Below, piece after piece: positions 49,101 to 61,253 of a stretch of DNA of 64,000 bases. Origin of the DNA: Cloeon dipterum. Taxonomy: Eukaryota > Arthropoda > Insecta > Ephemeroptera > Baetidae. The notes under the pieces are model-generated. The model had not been told where the DNA came from. It saw only the letters and a program-made list of their open reading frames with translations, and did no database searches. Both the position numbers and the translations under genes were made by a program. The stretch covers positions 12,514,501 through 12,578,500 of the forward strand of contig NC_088787.1 of assembly GCF_949628265.1 (NCBI RefSeq), read 5' to 3'. Position 1 is the first letter of the stretch; every line of letters starts with the position of its first letter.

Positions 49101-52100
49101 CGAGAGGTACTTCGGCCTTGCCCCTGCTGCACCCTCCCCTCAATCTCGATCTATATATATTATTTTTACTGTGCATGTCACTTGCTGTTTCTTAGTGTTT
49201 AAAAAACATATTATATCTCACACGCAAGCAAAATGCCGAGATTGAGTTCGTGTCCGATGGCAATTCACGGAGTGGCGGCTCAACCTTTGGCTTTCTAATT
49301 TTAAGACTTCTCATTATTATTATTATCACTATATATATATTTATTATATTGACGTTTCCTAGAAGTTAAGTCTTAGAATTAAAGCATTCAAATGAAAGAA
49401 TTTCAATACGGGGCAGCAGTGCCATGTTATGCAAAAATAAACACGTCTCCTCCCTCCAATTGCCCCTTCTCAAAACTGGAGACTAAAAGAACTATTTCTT
49501 CGCTGACCACTAGGATTTGGATTTTTGTCTTTTGAGACCGATGATGCAGTGGAACGTTGTGTGGCTGAACATTTCGTCAACCTAAATGGCAAACAGGTAT
49601 AATTTTAAGAGCTGCCCTACCTTGACCACCACCCCTTCTCCACCCCACTTTGTAGCTTGGAGCAGACAGACAAAAACAGACCCCCGGGGCAAACAATAAT
49701 ATAATATCGGAGTCGTTTGACAATTGTGTCCAGATCATGGCTTTGACGTTGATCCTTGTGTTTGGTGTCCCAAGTGTTTGGCTGGCCAGGTATTATTGTG
49801 AGCCCACGTGCTGTGTCACTCGGGACGCTTCCAAACGCGCGGCTGATGTCGCAAAGCTCGCTTCTCGGACACAAGCGTCAAATGCGTTGCTATTTTAATT
49901 AAAATGCCTTACTCAAAAGTCCAAAGATGTAACTTTCTGTTATATATACATAAAAGTCTTTGTTGCCTGTATGTTGGTTGTTACTATCTCGTTTTCACAT
50001 CCATCTTCATGTTTTATTAATTTTTCATTGTCTACCCCTTTTGACACACTCGACATTCTATATATTTTTCGATCAGTCTCTTGAACCCGGCGCATTTTGG
50101 TAGTTAAAAATTTTGCTGTTCGCTAGTCTGTAAGGCTAATCGTTAGAGTTAAGCCTATCGAATAAGATTTTATAAATTAATCAAAAGTAGCTGATAAGGT
50201 GCGCCCCCAATCTCCTCCAGCAGGCCGCACTACCAATGCGCTAACCGCCCTCACTGCTCCGCAGGTTGAAATAAAAAAAGCTGAGCCCAGAGATATGAAG
50301 ATGGGCGACGGACCCCAGGGCCAGTGGGGACCACCGCAGGGCGGACCACCAATGAGTATGGGAGGCGTAAGTATCCCTCAAAAGGAAATTACTTGCTTCT
50401 GGATAAAGTGTAGTGCGTAATTATTAAATCCTTGCAGCCTTTCCTGATGCGAACCACGTACAGTGGTGGAAATTGTTAAATTTTTTGACGCATTATTACA
50501 GAAAATAACCAAATAAATGAAATCATTTCGCCATAACATAAATTTTAAAATTAAATCGATAGAATTTTCGAATAATATTTGTGAGAAGTTTCCAATGAAA
50601 TTATAATTTAGTTAACCTATTCTATTTTGGCTTGCCTGGTAGATTTAATTTTATTTTTAAATAGTTCTGAGATTCCATAGGTGGGTCCAAATCAAATTAA
50701 ATTTGCTTGCCTGCCCCTTTAAATGGCTGTTTGTATTTACTAAACACGCGTATTAGATGCTCATTGGAAAGAGTCAAAATTGTAGTGCCCTCAAGGCTAA
50801 CTCACGGAAACTTTACTCGCTTAAATCAAAAGACTTTGTCAGTCGAAAAGTTGAAGTAAAGTTGTACGAAAATTTTTGGGAAAATCTTAATTTACCTTTA
50901 TTTTGAAAAACTATTTAAAAATGAGGACAAAGATAAATATTTCCGAATTTCCCAGGTTGCCGATTTTTATTGTTAGCCTGTAAAGCTCTACTTTTTTCAA
51001 ACAAATTGATTGCGCAAATGTTCACCATTTTTTTAATTAACACATTTGGTTGCTAAATGCCAGAATTTAAGGTTAAAGAAGAAACAAATAAACAGTGCAG
51101 TGTATTTAAAACTAGACATTTTAAAATCACAAATCAATATCACCAATATCCTTTCAAATTCACTACAGTTGAAAACCAATCCCCACTTATTTTGCCACGC
51201 ATTTGGGGCCATTTCCAGGTCGACAAATGTGCCATTGATGGGGTACAGAAACGCTTTCGATAGGAAACCTTAGCTTCTTTGTGGAGCTTGGGTGCCCAAA
51301 CGTTTGCTACACACGAAATGGAATTTAAATTAAGGCTTTAATTTTCAGATAAAATTAAAAAAAATTGCCATCAACAATTAATAATTATATGTTCCATTTT
51401 TAAACCAAATACTTTTTTGTAGCGTAGTCTCATATAGATAAGAAATATTTGCTATCCCTCTATTTTTAAATTGTTAAAGAAAACAAACGTTAATTTCTGT
51501 TCATCACAATATTGTTTCTAAAGCTGGCTTACAAAGCTGATATGAAAAAATATTATACGATACTCTCACAATTGTGTGGTTGATAGATAACTCAGCGCAA
51601 AATGATCTTATGAAATATCGATTTTGATTGGTTTTTAAATGTTCAAAATTTGAAGGCGATAAATATTCTATTTGCACTTCTTAAACGGTTAAAAAATAAC
51701 CAAGGATATCGAATATGTTGCAATTTTTACATCAAAAAACACATCTACCAGATTTACTGTGAAAAGTGACTGCCAAAATACAAACACAATATAAGAGCTT
51801 CACCAATTTTAATCGAATCTACGTCTCTTTTTTCTCTAGATACATAAAAACTAAAGTGAAATTTTGGTGTGTTTCAGGGTATGGGACACATGGGCGCCCA
51901 CAACGGCCAAATGACCGGTCCGATGGGTGGCCACATGGGTCACATGGGCCCGCACGGCAGCATGATGCAGAGCTACCAGGGCTGGGGCACGCCGCCGCAG
52001 CAGCAGAGCTACCCAGGTAGGAGATCGAGCACGCAATTTATTACTCTTTTCTGGGAAAAAAGTATTCTCTTAACAACCGACCCCCGTCCGATTCTTCAAC

Positions 52101-54356
52101 TAAAAAAATCTCTTCTGTGCCAAAATTAAATTTGAGAGTGGCATGAGCTGACTTGTTATCTGTGAAAAAGAAAAGGCAGCTACCGAGAAGAGACTGGCAT
52201 GTGACTCTTGTCTGGTGTGTGTTTCAGGCCATTGGGGGCCCCCTCCCTCGAGCCAGCCACCAGTCAATGGTAGGTTGACTTGGCCACACTCGCTTGCTTT
52301 CTCTTTACTCTCGTAGGCACCCTGCTCCCCTTAACCTTTGCTCATGCCCAAATTGTCTTTGCGAAGGTTACGGCAACCCCGCGCAGCCGGGCAGTTACCA
52401 GGGCTGGGGCGCGCCCGCCGCTCATCAGGGACAGCAGCTGCCACCGCAGTGGAGCGCAAACTTCGGTGGACCGCCCGCCCAGCAAGGATATGGAGGTTAC
52501 GGTGAGATATTTTATTACGTTCGTTTAACATCCATTTTTGGAGGGAATGACGAAAAATATTGGGGTTATACAGGCCAGATTTGTCATTTCATGCAATTTT
52601 TCTTTTGGTATTTACTTCATATTGATTTTTTTATTTATTACTGTAGTCATAAATAACCAGGTTCTGCGAAAAATATTGGGGCACCTTTCCCAAAATCTGG
52701 AAAGATTTACCTGTCAGATTTGAAAAAAAAAATAGAACGACAAATGATGCGTAATTAGACGGCCAACAACTTAAATATTACAAATTCGGGTAATTATGTT
52801 GCCTTAAGCGTGTGGTTTTTTTAAATAGAGAAACCCGCAGCTTCCGAGAAATGCAGGCCAAAGATTTGAATATGGTTATTTGTAACCTCTGAACTGAATA
52901 TACAAAATCTAAAAAAATTGCAGGCGCAGATCATTTCCTATCTCTCAAGGAAACCGTATTTTTAACTCCCGTATTTATGATTTTTCTACAACATTTTTCA
53001 TTATTTTTTCCCTTTATATTTATCGAACAAAATCGTCTGTTCAATTGAAATTGTATTTTAAAAAAATAGCGTTCTAAATTCATTCTACTTGACGTTAAAA
53101 AAAATTTAAAAATTATTATTTATACTGACTGACCGAATTTTAAATACAATTACAATTTTTGAAGACAAAATGTTCTGTTATTTGAGTTACGGACATGCAA
53201 ATCTGACTGTCTACAGCTGTTATATTCACTATAGGGAAGTTATTTTTTTTATTTTGTGTAATATAGATTTTCAGTCTTCCTGATCAGAATTTAAGTTAAG
53301 AATAAAAGTCGCCTAAAGCTGATGATTGTATTTGCAATTTTTACTTAAAAATAATGATTCGTGAAAGGGGGTGTTTGGTCGTCATTCCCAAAGAACTTAA
53401 TTTAATCTCAAAAACAAGTAAAACGCATCGTTGACAAGTTCAAGGTCCTGAAAAGTAAAAACAATTTTTTGTGATTAGCTTATTGAATCGAAGAAAAAGT
53501 CGCCCATAGGAAAGATCTTGGCAATTTCGGATTTTTAAACGTATTTTGGAAAAAATCAATCGCTGATTTCCGGGGTTATCTGTTTTATAAATTGACTTGT
53601 ATTTACCAGCAAATAATTTTGAAATTGCCCTAATAAAGCTTAATGCTGTGAAAACATATCCAAGAAAAAATAAAACTCTTCTACAAGCCTTATCCTTTGC
53701 CACGCGATTGTCTCGCTGAGCAGATTCCACAAAGGACAAGTCATTAATAATGAAGTGAAAACCAATCCCCACTTATTTCGCCACGCATTTGGGGCCATAT
53801 CCAGGCCGACAAATGTGCCATTGATGGGGTACAGAAACGCTTTCAATAGGAAACCTTGGCTTCTTCGTGGAGCTTGGGTGCCCAAACGTTTGCTACACGC
53901 AGAAAAATTAAGAACTGATTTTTGCCAATTACCCTTAACACTCGAGCTAATTCCGATTTGCTATGTTGTTTCAGGTGAAATGTATCAGAGACAGTCGGGA
54001 CCCGGCAACCCTAATGCTCAGCACGGCCAGGCTTCTGGAGGCAGCACATCTGGCCAGAAAGGAAGCAATGACTACAATTCCTACGCCAGCACGTACAACA
54101 TGGGCAACTATGCCCAAGTGAGTCAAGTACGCTGACCATTTTCTAATCTCCAATTAAAAAAAACTGCTTGTGGCGCGTGGCTTGACGAGGAAGAGCGAAA
54201 CTAATGTCTCGCAACTATGTGGTGTTGCAGGAAGCGTCAAATTACGGTCCTGCACGCAGTTACAGCCAAGACGCGGCAAGTCAGGGCGGCGGCGGCTACG
54301 GCCACCCCCCACCCCCAGGTGGGAATAGTTTCGAGTTTTCGGATTGGTCGTCGTGA
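46148..54356 (+). CDS. Hrb27C: hnRNP 27C / DAZAP1-like RNA-binding protein, 11 exons, 400 aa
   Basis: Exons 46148-46185, 47343-47383, 47453-47619, 48920-49106, 49514-49596, 50265-50366, 51878-52016, 52228-52269, 52367-52501, 53975-54117, 54231-54356; the sum is 1203 nt and all phases fit. The start ATG gives MRMKVEQDGEEKGKLFVGG; the nearby ATG at 46170 is out of frame. RRM1 spans about residues 13-90 (RNP2 LFVGGL, RNP1 RGFGFVTF at 54-61) and RRM2 about 104-180 (RNP2 VFLGGL, RNP1 RGFGFLSF at 144-151). The rest is a Gly/Pro/Gln/Met-rich low-complexity tail with YQGWG repeats. The Drosophila orthologue (hrp48) acts in mRNA localisation, translational repression and splicing. A donor inside the last exon (54319) allows an alternative 3' end. 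Confidence 0.93.
46190..46700. other. CpG-island-like GC-rich block in Hrb27C intron 1
   Basis: Immediately after the exon 1 donor about 500 bases are very rich in G, C and CpG, unlike the AT-rich introns. Several frames on both strands stay open here simply because stop codons are rare in such sequence. None resembles a protein, and their products are Arg/Pro/Ala-rich in all frames. It is best read as the downstream half of the promoter CpG island. Confidence 0.6.
47620..48919 (+). other. Hrb27C: Hrb27C intron 3
   Basis: Very AT-rich intron separating RRM1 from the linker and RRM2 exon. I see no repeat or gene in it. Confidence 0.7.
51173..51312 (-). repeat. Exon-like duplicated segment, copy 1 (Hrb27C intron 6)
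   Basis: About 140 bases are roughly 95% identical to 53757-53903. On the minus strand the segment starts after an acceptor-like GTGTAG and reads QTFGHPSSTKKLRFPIESVS...CVAK-stop. In this frame four of the six internal differences from copy 2 are silent. Confidence 0.6.
52228..52269 (+). CDS. Hrb27C: 42-nt microexon of Hrb27C
   Basis: The exon encodes the Pro-rich GHWGPPPSSQPPVN stretch between TGTTTCAG and G/GTAGG. It is a multiple of three with phase 1 at both ends, so skipping it would keep the frame. It lies in the low-complexity tail, outside both RRMs. Confidence 0.75.
53757..53903 (-). repeat. Exon-like duplicated segment, copy 2 (Hrb27C intron 9)
   Basis: Partner of 51173-51312. It has the same minus-strand acceptor-like border (TTTCTGCGTGTAG) and the same short open frame ending at a shared TAA. 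The flanking sequences of the two copies are unrelated, so the duplicated unit is sharply bounded. It could be a transposon fragment or a duplicated exon of an unknown antisense gene. Confidence 0.6.
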
Positions 54357-55540
54357 CAGGGGCGAGGCTCATGGGCGCGGGTCCAGCAGCAGCATAGCCC
54401 CTCGGCCCCCTCGTACTGGATGCAAAGTTTTTAGTGTATGACAGAATAAAAATAAGCAAAAAATGAAGAGTTCTACGGATGAAAGAAAGAAAGAAAGAAT
54501 AATTCAACAAAAAGAGATCATGCTACTAAAACTAATAATTAAATTAAAATCTAACGATTACAAGTAATGAGAAATTATCATCGTAAGAAAAATGAAGGCC
54601 TGGCTTTTTGACTGATGTAAATAGATAAAATGGTCGTTTTATTAATTCAGTTACTCAGACTTGTCCCGTACATTAGGAGAGAAAGAAAAGAAGGAAAACA
54701 GTGAGCACCATTGAACCACCTGCGCGCTTTTTAATTAAGATTTCATTTGTCTGGTTTTTAATTTGTTTTTTTGTGTTTCGATCGAGATTCTGTTCCGCAT
54801 TGTAAAATACTATCTTAAGTGTTAAGAGAAAAACTGACAGTCATTCATTATAAGGGGTGAGATGGCAATGCTAGACAACTCGTTGAAAATCGTTTGTTTA
54901 TCACGTAGGAACAATCACACACCCACACGCCACGCCACACGCTAATGTGTTAAAATGGATCATCTCTTAAGGGTTAATTTCTCCGCTGTTATATTTTTGT
55001 GTAAATGCTTTGACAGCTTATTGTTTTTTCTTCTTTTTTACGATTATAATGTATATCATTCATTGTCTACATGAGTATGAATTTATAAAAATATTATACA
55101 AATTTCGAAATTGACACACGAGTGGACAACGCGATGATGATAATTTTTTGCTGTGTAGAAAGCTGGATTTTTCGTTGTTTGTTCGTCCCGAGGCTCGCTC
55201 GCATGGACTCTTTCTTTTGTTTCACGAATAAGTTGCTACGCAGTGAACATAAACATTACACACACACACAAACACACACTCACTCCTCGACTCAAGCAAC
55301 TCTAGGCATAGGGAAACGTGAAATACTACTGAGAACCTTCTGAAGATAAGTAAATTAAAAATGAGAATACAATGGACCCACGCGCTATCAGCGTCGTACA
55401 GTTTTGATTAATGCTAGCTTCATTGCGCACATTGTTTTATGATTTCATTATTTGTATTGACCTCAGATTTTATTCTGTAGAAATGCGTAGTGAGTATTAA
55501 AAGATAAGAAGCTGAAATAAACAAACGTGCTTTTTTTCCA
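54357..55540 (+). other. Hrb27C: Hrb27C 3' UTR (short-form isoform) with poly(A) signals
   Basis: AATAAA occurs 89 bases after the stop (54445-54450) and again at 55516-55521, where it is followed by a T-rich downstream element. A Pumilio-type TGTAAATA lies at 54615-54622. The later signal would give a UTR of about 1.2 kb. Which end is used cannot be told from sequence. Confidence 0.45.
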
Positions 55541-58348
55541 TCTGCGTTGTCACCCTCACATCGGAGCTGCATGCATTCATTGTTCTCCTGGAGGGCAACA
55601 CCACGCCAATTTTGGTACTGCTAGATATTTCCATCCGTACGACTTCAGTTTGTTTATGTGTAGATAATAGTCAAATTTGGTTTGTACTATAATTGGGCTG
55701 CTAAAAAAAAGTTATGATGAAGCTGAATATGTACATATTTAAAAGGAAGTAAATAATCATGTAAATGCTTGCCGGGCTGCGCGTTTAATTATTTTCGAAA
55801 TTGTTCTCATTATTTGAGTATTATCTTGGCCCCAGGGTTTATTAAAACCCATTTTTTGCTGTTCTATTTCGGAGCTAGTATTTTTCCCAAAACATTTGCA
55901 TAGAAGACCGACCATAGATAATAAATTTTTCGTACATTCATGTTATAACATGGTAACAAAATTTGACGTACTCTCGGTCTAAATACAAAAATATCAATTT
56001 CGGGAATTGCAGAGAAAGTTTCCTCTGGTTTTTTACGCAAATAAAATACGTGGTGCATTTTTGCGCAATTTCAACGTTGAGAAAAATTGTTATAATGGTT
56101 TTTACCACAGCAACAAAACTGGCTTTGGAAAGAAAAAGATAATTTTGATTTCTGGGCTGTAATTTTTCATTCAAAAGACAAATAATATTAGTTTAGACGA
56201 ACACACTTGTTAACGTTCTAAAGTCATCAATTATTGATGTCTGCGATCTGACAAATAATCAAGTAGTGTTGCCGTCAGTTTCACGATTTTCCGTGTTCTA
56301 GCTAACAGTTCATTTTTTATGTTTTTGAGGATTCAGTAGAAATTCACAGTTGCATGGTAAGGTTAAGATTTGTTTTTTTAAAAAATGTTAAATTGTTTTG
56401 TTGGTCCGTCGTGTACTTCTGCAGCGCTTCAGACACTGCCCGAAAATTAGCAAATTTATTTTTATTCAAGTATAATCTAGAGGAAATTTTACTGAAATCA
56501 TAATTAAGTTATGAAAGAAATCCTAGATTTAAAGGTGAACGCTAGACGGTACCGGGTCGTGAGGGTAATAAAAGAGTCATCTTGTGCCGGTGGCACAAAA
56601 AAGCAATGAAGGGCTTTCGGGTTTTATTAAACGCACGAAGAATCTGCATTGCATACGCTTTGCGTCGTGATTAATTCAGTTGTTGTTGTTCCTTTGCTCG
56701 GTTCATCTCTTTCGAGATGGGCGAAGAATTCGAGATTTGGTGCTCATCAAGCATTTTATTGCATCTGTCTCGATAAAAAAAACTTTGTGCACGCGAATCT
56801 CAGGTTGTGGTGGTCCTATTTACAAAAAAGGGTACCGTTTGACTCGCTTTAAAGTGAACTAAGTAACTGAATTGTTTTGAAGAAGACAATTATTACTCCG
56901 TCAACGTCGTGCTAAGGTGTTGAAACGGACGAAAAAAATGCTAAATTTCCCGTTATTGAGGGGGTTAAAAGGGGGTTGGTGGGTCTTATACCCCTTTAGT
57001 GCACTTAGGGACGTCGAGAGGAGTCTAACGGTATGCGGTTTTTGAAATTCGGATGACTAGAAGTCGAGATTGGGTCAATCATCGTTTTTTAAATTACCAA
57101 CCTCAAAAAACAAGAGGGTTTTCAAAGTTTTCATTTTTTATTAAAAAAATGAGGCAAAACGCCATTCCAAATTTTAACGTTTTTAGCTTAATTTTTTGTG
57201 CTCTACAAAATGGCTATAAAAAAATAAAAAGTTCAATATATTCATTTTCAAATTTGGGTATTAAATAAAAAATTAATTTTATGACCTTTAACCTACCACT
57301 TTGAGATCAATGTAAAAGTTGTTTGCCTTGTTGAGACGAGTTTACGGGTTTTTAATTTTCGTTCTAGGACTATACCCTGAGCAAAGTTATGAAGTACTCA
57401 AAATTCCCAGATTTTGACATTTGAACGCCCGCAAAACCCGCAAAAATTGGTAAGGCCGAGTTTTCTCAACTGTTTTGTCGGTCAATTAGGGCAAAATTAA
57501 AATCCATCGACCCCTGGACAGAAATTTGTTGCTTTGACAGATTGTGGCTCAGTAAATGAATATTGGCAAATTAAACTGGAATTCATATATTACAAAATTT
57601 GTTATTATTTAATAGTGCATTATTGAATAAGTGAACTGAATGCTGGTACAAAGGAAACAAAATTATTTTTTTTTACACGTACACGTCTAAAAATGCGCTC
57701 CTGTTGCATTTTTTCATTTAATTTAACAGATTTAAAAACGAAAGTTTTTGGAAAAAAATTAACATTAAATCACCTCAGTTGCTCTAAACAAGACAAAGAG
57801 TATGAATGTTCTGTAATTTATTTATTCTCCATGCAAGACACTATATATTACATTTACAAGAAAGTCAATATTTTGTTATGTCGAGGCGTAAGAATAAATT
57901 TTTAATTTTTTTTCATTCATATTTTAGTCATTTAAAGCTGAAATATTTATTGTGATTTGCATTCTTTCATAAAAAAGCGCAAACGACATTTTTTAGATAG
58001 CTCAAACGTCTCTAGTGTTCACCTGAAATATAATTTAAAAATAAATGCGCAGCCCTACTCATGCTGTTATTTAGCTTCAATCTCTCCCCATCATGTGCTG
58101 TGATTTATTTGCTGCTGGTAGATAGTTGCGGTGTAGTCCATCATCAAGGCTGATTTGCATGCTAAGCAGGTGACAAGTTTCAGTAACTACATTTTATAAG
58201 AGTCATAGTGTAATTCAAAATTAAATCCAACAGTTGTTGTTGTTATGCTTCTTGAGTCAAACCTGGATAGTAGAGATTAGGGGGTAACAGAATTTTGGCC
58301 TATCGTCGGATTCTAGCCTTTTCAATCCTTAGTCAAACCTATCCTAAA

Positions 58349-58762
58349 TTAAAGTGGATTGATACAGAGCGAGAAAATTTCTTTAATTGTTGGTTATTTC
58401 ATTATAAGCAATTGTTAGTTATAATAATAATAATAATTGCTAATTGCTATATAGTTAAAATAAAAATTTGGTCGATAATCTCCCTTAGCCCGTATATTTT
58501 TCTCGGCAGATTAAATTTCGACTCCTTTCCTGTCGAGATCTGTCCAACGGCGTATATGAAACCTTTTAGGGAAACTCTTTGATGTGAAAAAAAATCAGAT
58601 TTCAAGAAGCAGGGAGACTATAATCCTTCCCACTTTGAAAAGCATTCCAACTTTGCAGCCAATTTCCTAAAAAAAGGTTAATTTTAGCTTTAACTGAATC
58701 CTAAAGAGATACATCATCGGCAACTAGGATTTTCCGGGTTTTGCAGTATCAATCCTCTTTAC
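58349..58762 (-). mobile_element. TTAA-flanked TIR element (family A), copy 5
   Basis: Plus-strand ends are TTAAAGTGGATTGATAC and GTATCAATCCTCTTTAC. It contains the core with a few changes. It lies just upstream of the candidate alternative Hrb27C exon. Confidence 0.6.
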
Positions 58763-58846
58763 AAGTTCTAATGTTACAAGAGTGTACACGCGCCATTTTT
58801 TGACAGTTTCTTAGGAAAGCTTGTGTGTTTGTCCGTTGGTATGCAG

Positions 58847-58926
58847 GGACGAGCAGCTCGGAGGATCAGTCTGCAATGAGGAATCTCGTGAGCCAAGGTC
58901 AATTCCATCCCTATCGCAGAAACTGA
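58847..58926 (+). CDS. Hrb27C: Candidate alternative last exon of Hrb27C
   Basis: A strong ATGCAG acceptor precedes an 80-nt exon. Exon 11 contains an internal donor, CCCCAG/GTGGGA, at 54318/54319 in phase 1, and this exon continues in phase 1 as G-TSSSEDQSAMRNLVSQ...FHPYRRN-stop. Using it replaces the GGNSFEFSDWSS end and gives 414 aa. A basic HPYRR end looks plausible for this family, but that is a recollection. A second frame across this exon is also open, which lowers certainty. Confidence 0.5.
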
Positions 58927-59088
58927 GTGAGCCATCAAGCACCACGTGTCCAAGAGTATGATTTTGGAATTATTTTGTAATTTTCTATGTGCACGTATAT
59001 ATATTTGATTTTGTTCTGTATTTTTGAAACTCGTCCAACTTGGTTGATATACCTCAATTTTTTATTTTTTTATACATATCTTCACATT

Positions 59089-59094
59089 AATAAA
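59089..59094 (+). terminator. Poly(A) signal AATAAA after the alternative Hrb27C exon
   Basis: A canonical AATAAA lies about 160 bases downstream of the alternative stop codon in T-rich sequence. It supports 58847-58926 being a real terminal exon. Confidence 0.4.
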
Positions 59095-59471
59095 ATCCAA
59101 CCTCAACTGTGGCTTATATTTCATTGATTAACCTAATTAACGCTATATAATTAATGTTAGTGCATAAAATCGAATCTCGCCTTTTCAACGCAAAATATAA
59201 TGTTTTGCAGCAGTTATATAGTTATCCTATTCTTAAAATTAAAATCACACTTTTTTGTTGCAAGTCCTCATTATAATTTTGATACTTTACGACCTTAACT
59301 TTATCCACTACGGAGAGAACATTTGCAAACTGCAGCTTCATCTTTTATCAACAGATATATATTTATATATCTAAACATTTCAATAGACAAGTAAGAACAC
59401 TAACTATTAAAACCCCTCGGCCAGAGAGTAAGAGAGAAGGAAAATACAAGTTTGGTTCCCAGCAAGAAATT

Positions 59472-59574
59472 GGATATCCGGGATATCCGCCCTATGACAT
59501 CGGGCTGTACAGATGTATATCCTCCGGATATCCATGGATATCCCGGATACCTTTTGGATATCCTTCGAATATCC
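59472..59574. repeat. Cluster of GGATATCC palindromes
   Basis: Exact GGATATCC occurs at 59472, 59481, 59526, 59536 and 59556, with variants GGATACC at 59545 and GAATATCC at 59567. Two of the pairs have starts only 9-10 bases apart. Confidence 0.8.
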
Positions 59575-59755
59575 ATTTTTGCTGGGTTAGGTCAAATATT
59601 AGTTAAAGAATGAAAGATGAGGAGATGACAAAGATACAGGATTTCCAATAAACACAATATAGACGAGCTATGAGAGTCTCGGATGCAGCGCATCTACTCC
59701 AGTGTATACGAGTTTTTTTAAATGGATTATTTACCTGCCTGGTTCTCTCAGCGAT

Positions 59756-59815
59756 TTGCCATTAATTGCCATCAATTTCCATCAATTGCCATCAATTTCC
59801 AATAATTTCCGTTAA
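59756..59815 (+). repeat. Six tandem 10-bp units (TTKCCATCAA)
   Basis: Units run head to tail without gaps, alternating TTGCC and TTTCC starts, and then run into TTGATC. The period is exactly 10 bases. Confidence 0.8.
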
Positions 59816-61206
59816 TTGATCATTTGTTCACTATGAGAGGTGAGACAGCGTCGCATTACTTAAGGACAGCGCGCCCGTCTCTCCAGCTAAAGTGGTTACA
59901 ATTGAACTGTTGTAGGTTATTTTCTTCTTTTTTCACACTCCCACACACACACACACTTGTTTTCAAGGACAAATTAAAAATGCAATTTTTTAATGTGAGC
60001 AGCAGTGTAAAATTCAGAAAATCTGCCGCAAGCTGTCAAGGAGCTCGAAAAATATAGGAAAAATAGCGTCCATGTTGTGACGTCATCATTGTCATGGCCG
60101 CCGAAATTCAGTTGCCGATTTCGCTGTGTCAACGGCGATTTGCCACAATAAAACACATATTCGATCGTCTTCAATTCACCAATTGCGACGGCTCAGAAGT
60201 GTTTGAAGCCGGCAATAGATGTCACCAGCGAATCGATTTTAATAATGCACTATTTCCACTGCAATTGGACACTCAATCGCGATGCTGTGCATTCTGCTCT
60301 TAAATAAATTATTTCTTGGTGGGCTGAAAACAAAAATCAGTCCAGCCAATCGTGGGTAGACACAACGAAAGCGCCTTGAATTCGAAAGTATTCGGTGGTG
60401 CCACCCATGGTGATGACTACGAACATTAAATCGCATTTGGAGAATTCGACTTTTTGTCGAGAGTTATTGGCCATAATCGCCGCTAGCACAGTGATTATAA
60501 TTGATTTAAAAAGCGAATCATTTTCCCTTAACAAATTGACGCACCCTGAGCAGTGATGACGTCGCAATATAACAATACTCGTTAGTTTGCTAAAGCGAGA
60601 TGGTTGATTCCAAAAATTGAAACCCTACCCATGCTTTCTATAATTATTAGCTATAGCCATAAAAGATTATATATTTCTTCGACATATAATAAATATCTAT
60701 CTATATAATGTAAGTTTCAGGGCTGATTGAGAATATATAGTACTATTAACTATTATGTTATATTTGATGTTAATATCCTTTGGTTGATGTTGTGTGCGGA
60801 GTAAAAAGGAACTTTTTCAACCCCGATAGTTTCCGTTATTCTCGTCTAGGTAAATTAGAGCCACCGTCCGTTAATTATCTACTTTTGTGAGCAAGTTTGG
60901 CGAATTACTTTAAACAATTATGACCACAACATTAAGGCACTGACGCCTTTTACACACGTACAGCTGAGAAATGATTAAATATAATGAATATATATAGAGC
61001 GGGCCCCTCAGTGCTTAATCCGCGGTCCGTTTCGTCTCTAATTGACGCCAAAGTTTCTAAAATTTTAAATATTTTCAAATGCCTAAATAGATTTGCCTGC
61101 TCTATCTCTGCTGTACGATAACTTTATAAATCTGGTGTCTGTTTTTGTTTCGCTCTGTTTTCCCCGTCAGTTACATTGAATTACATTTAACATTGGTCTA
61201 CAGTTT

Positions 61207-61230
61207 TGCTTGCTTGCTTGCTTGCTTGCC
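61207..61230 (+). repeat. (TGCT)n microsatellite downstream of the death-domain gene
   Basis: Five to six tandem copies of a TTGC/GCTT tetranucleotide, 24 bases beyond the stop codon and therefore inside the 3' UTR of that gene. Confidence 0.85.
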
Positions 61231-61253
61231 GTTTAAACAGAGAATTAGACATC

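Larger units (their letters stand above)
59095..61253. other. Intergenic region between Hrb27C and the death-domain gene
   Basis: Holds the GGATATCC cluster, the 10-bp tandem repeat and a CRE-like TGACGTCA at 60078-60085. Two short opposing frames with fair start contexts (60094-60303 plus, 60337-60472 minus) were considered but have no recognisable product. The 3' UTR of the death-domain gene lies at its right edge. Confidence 0.45.

Noticed and set aside
60094..60472. Two short opposing frames near a CRE-like site
   Set aside because: Fair start contexts, but about 45-70 codons each, no recognisable product and no splice signals to extend them.
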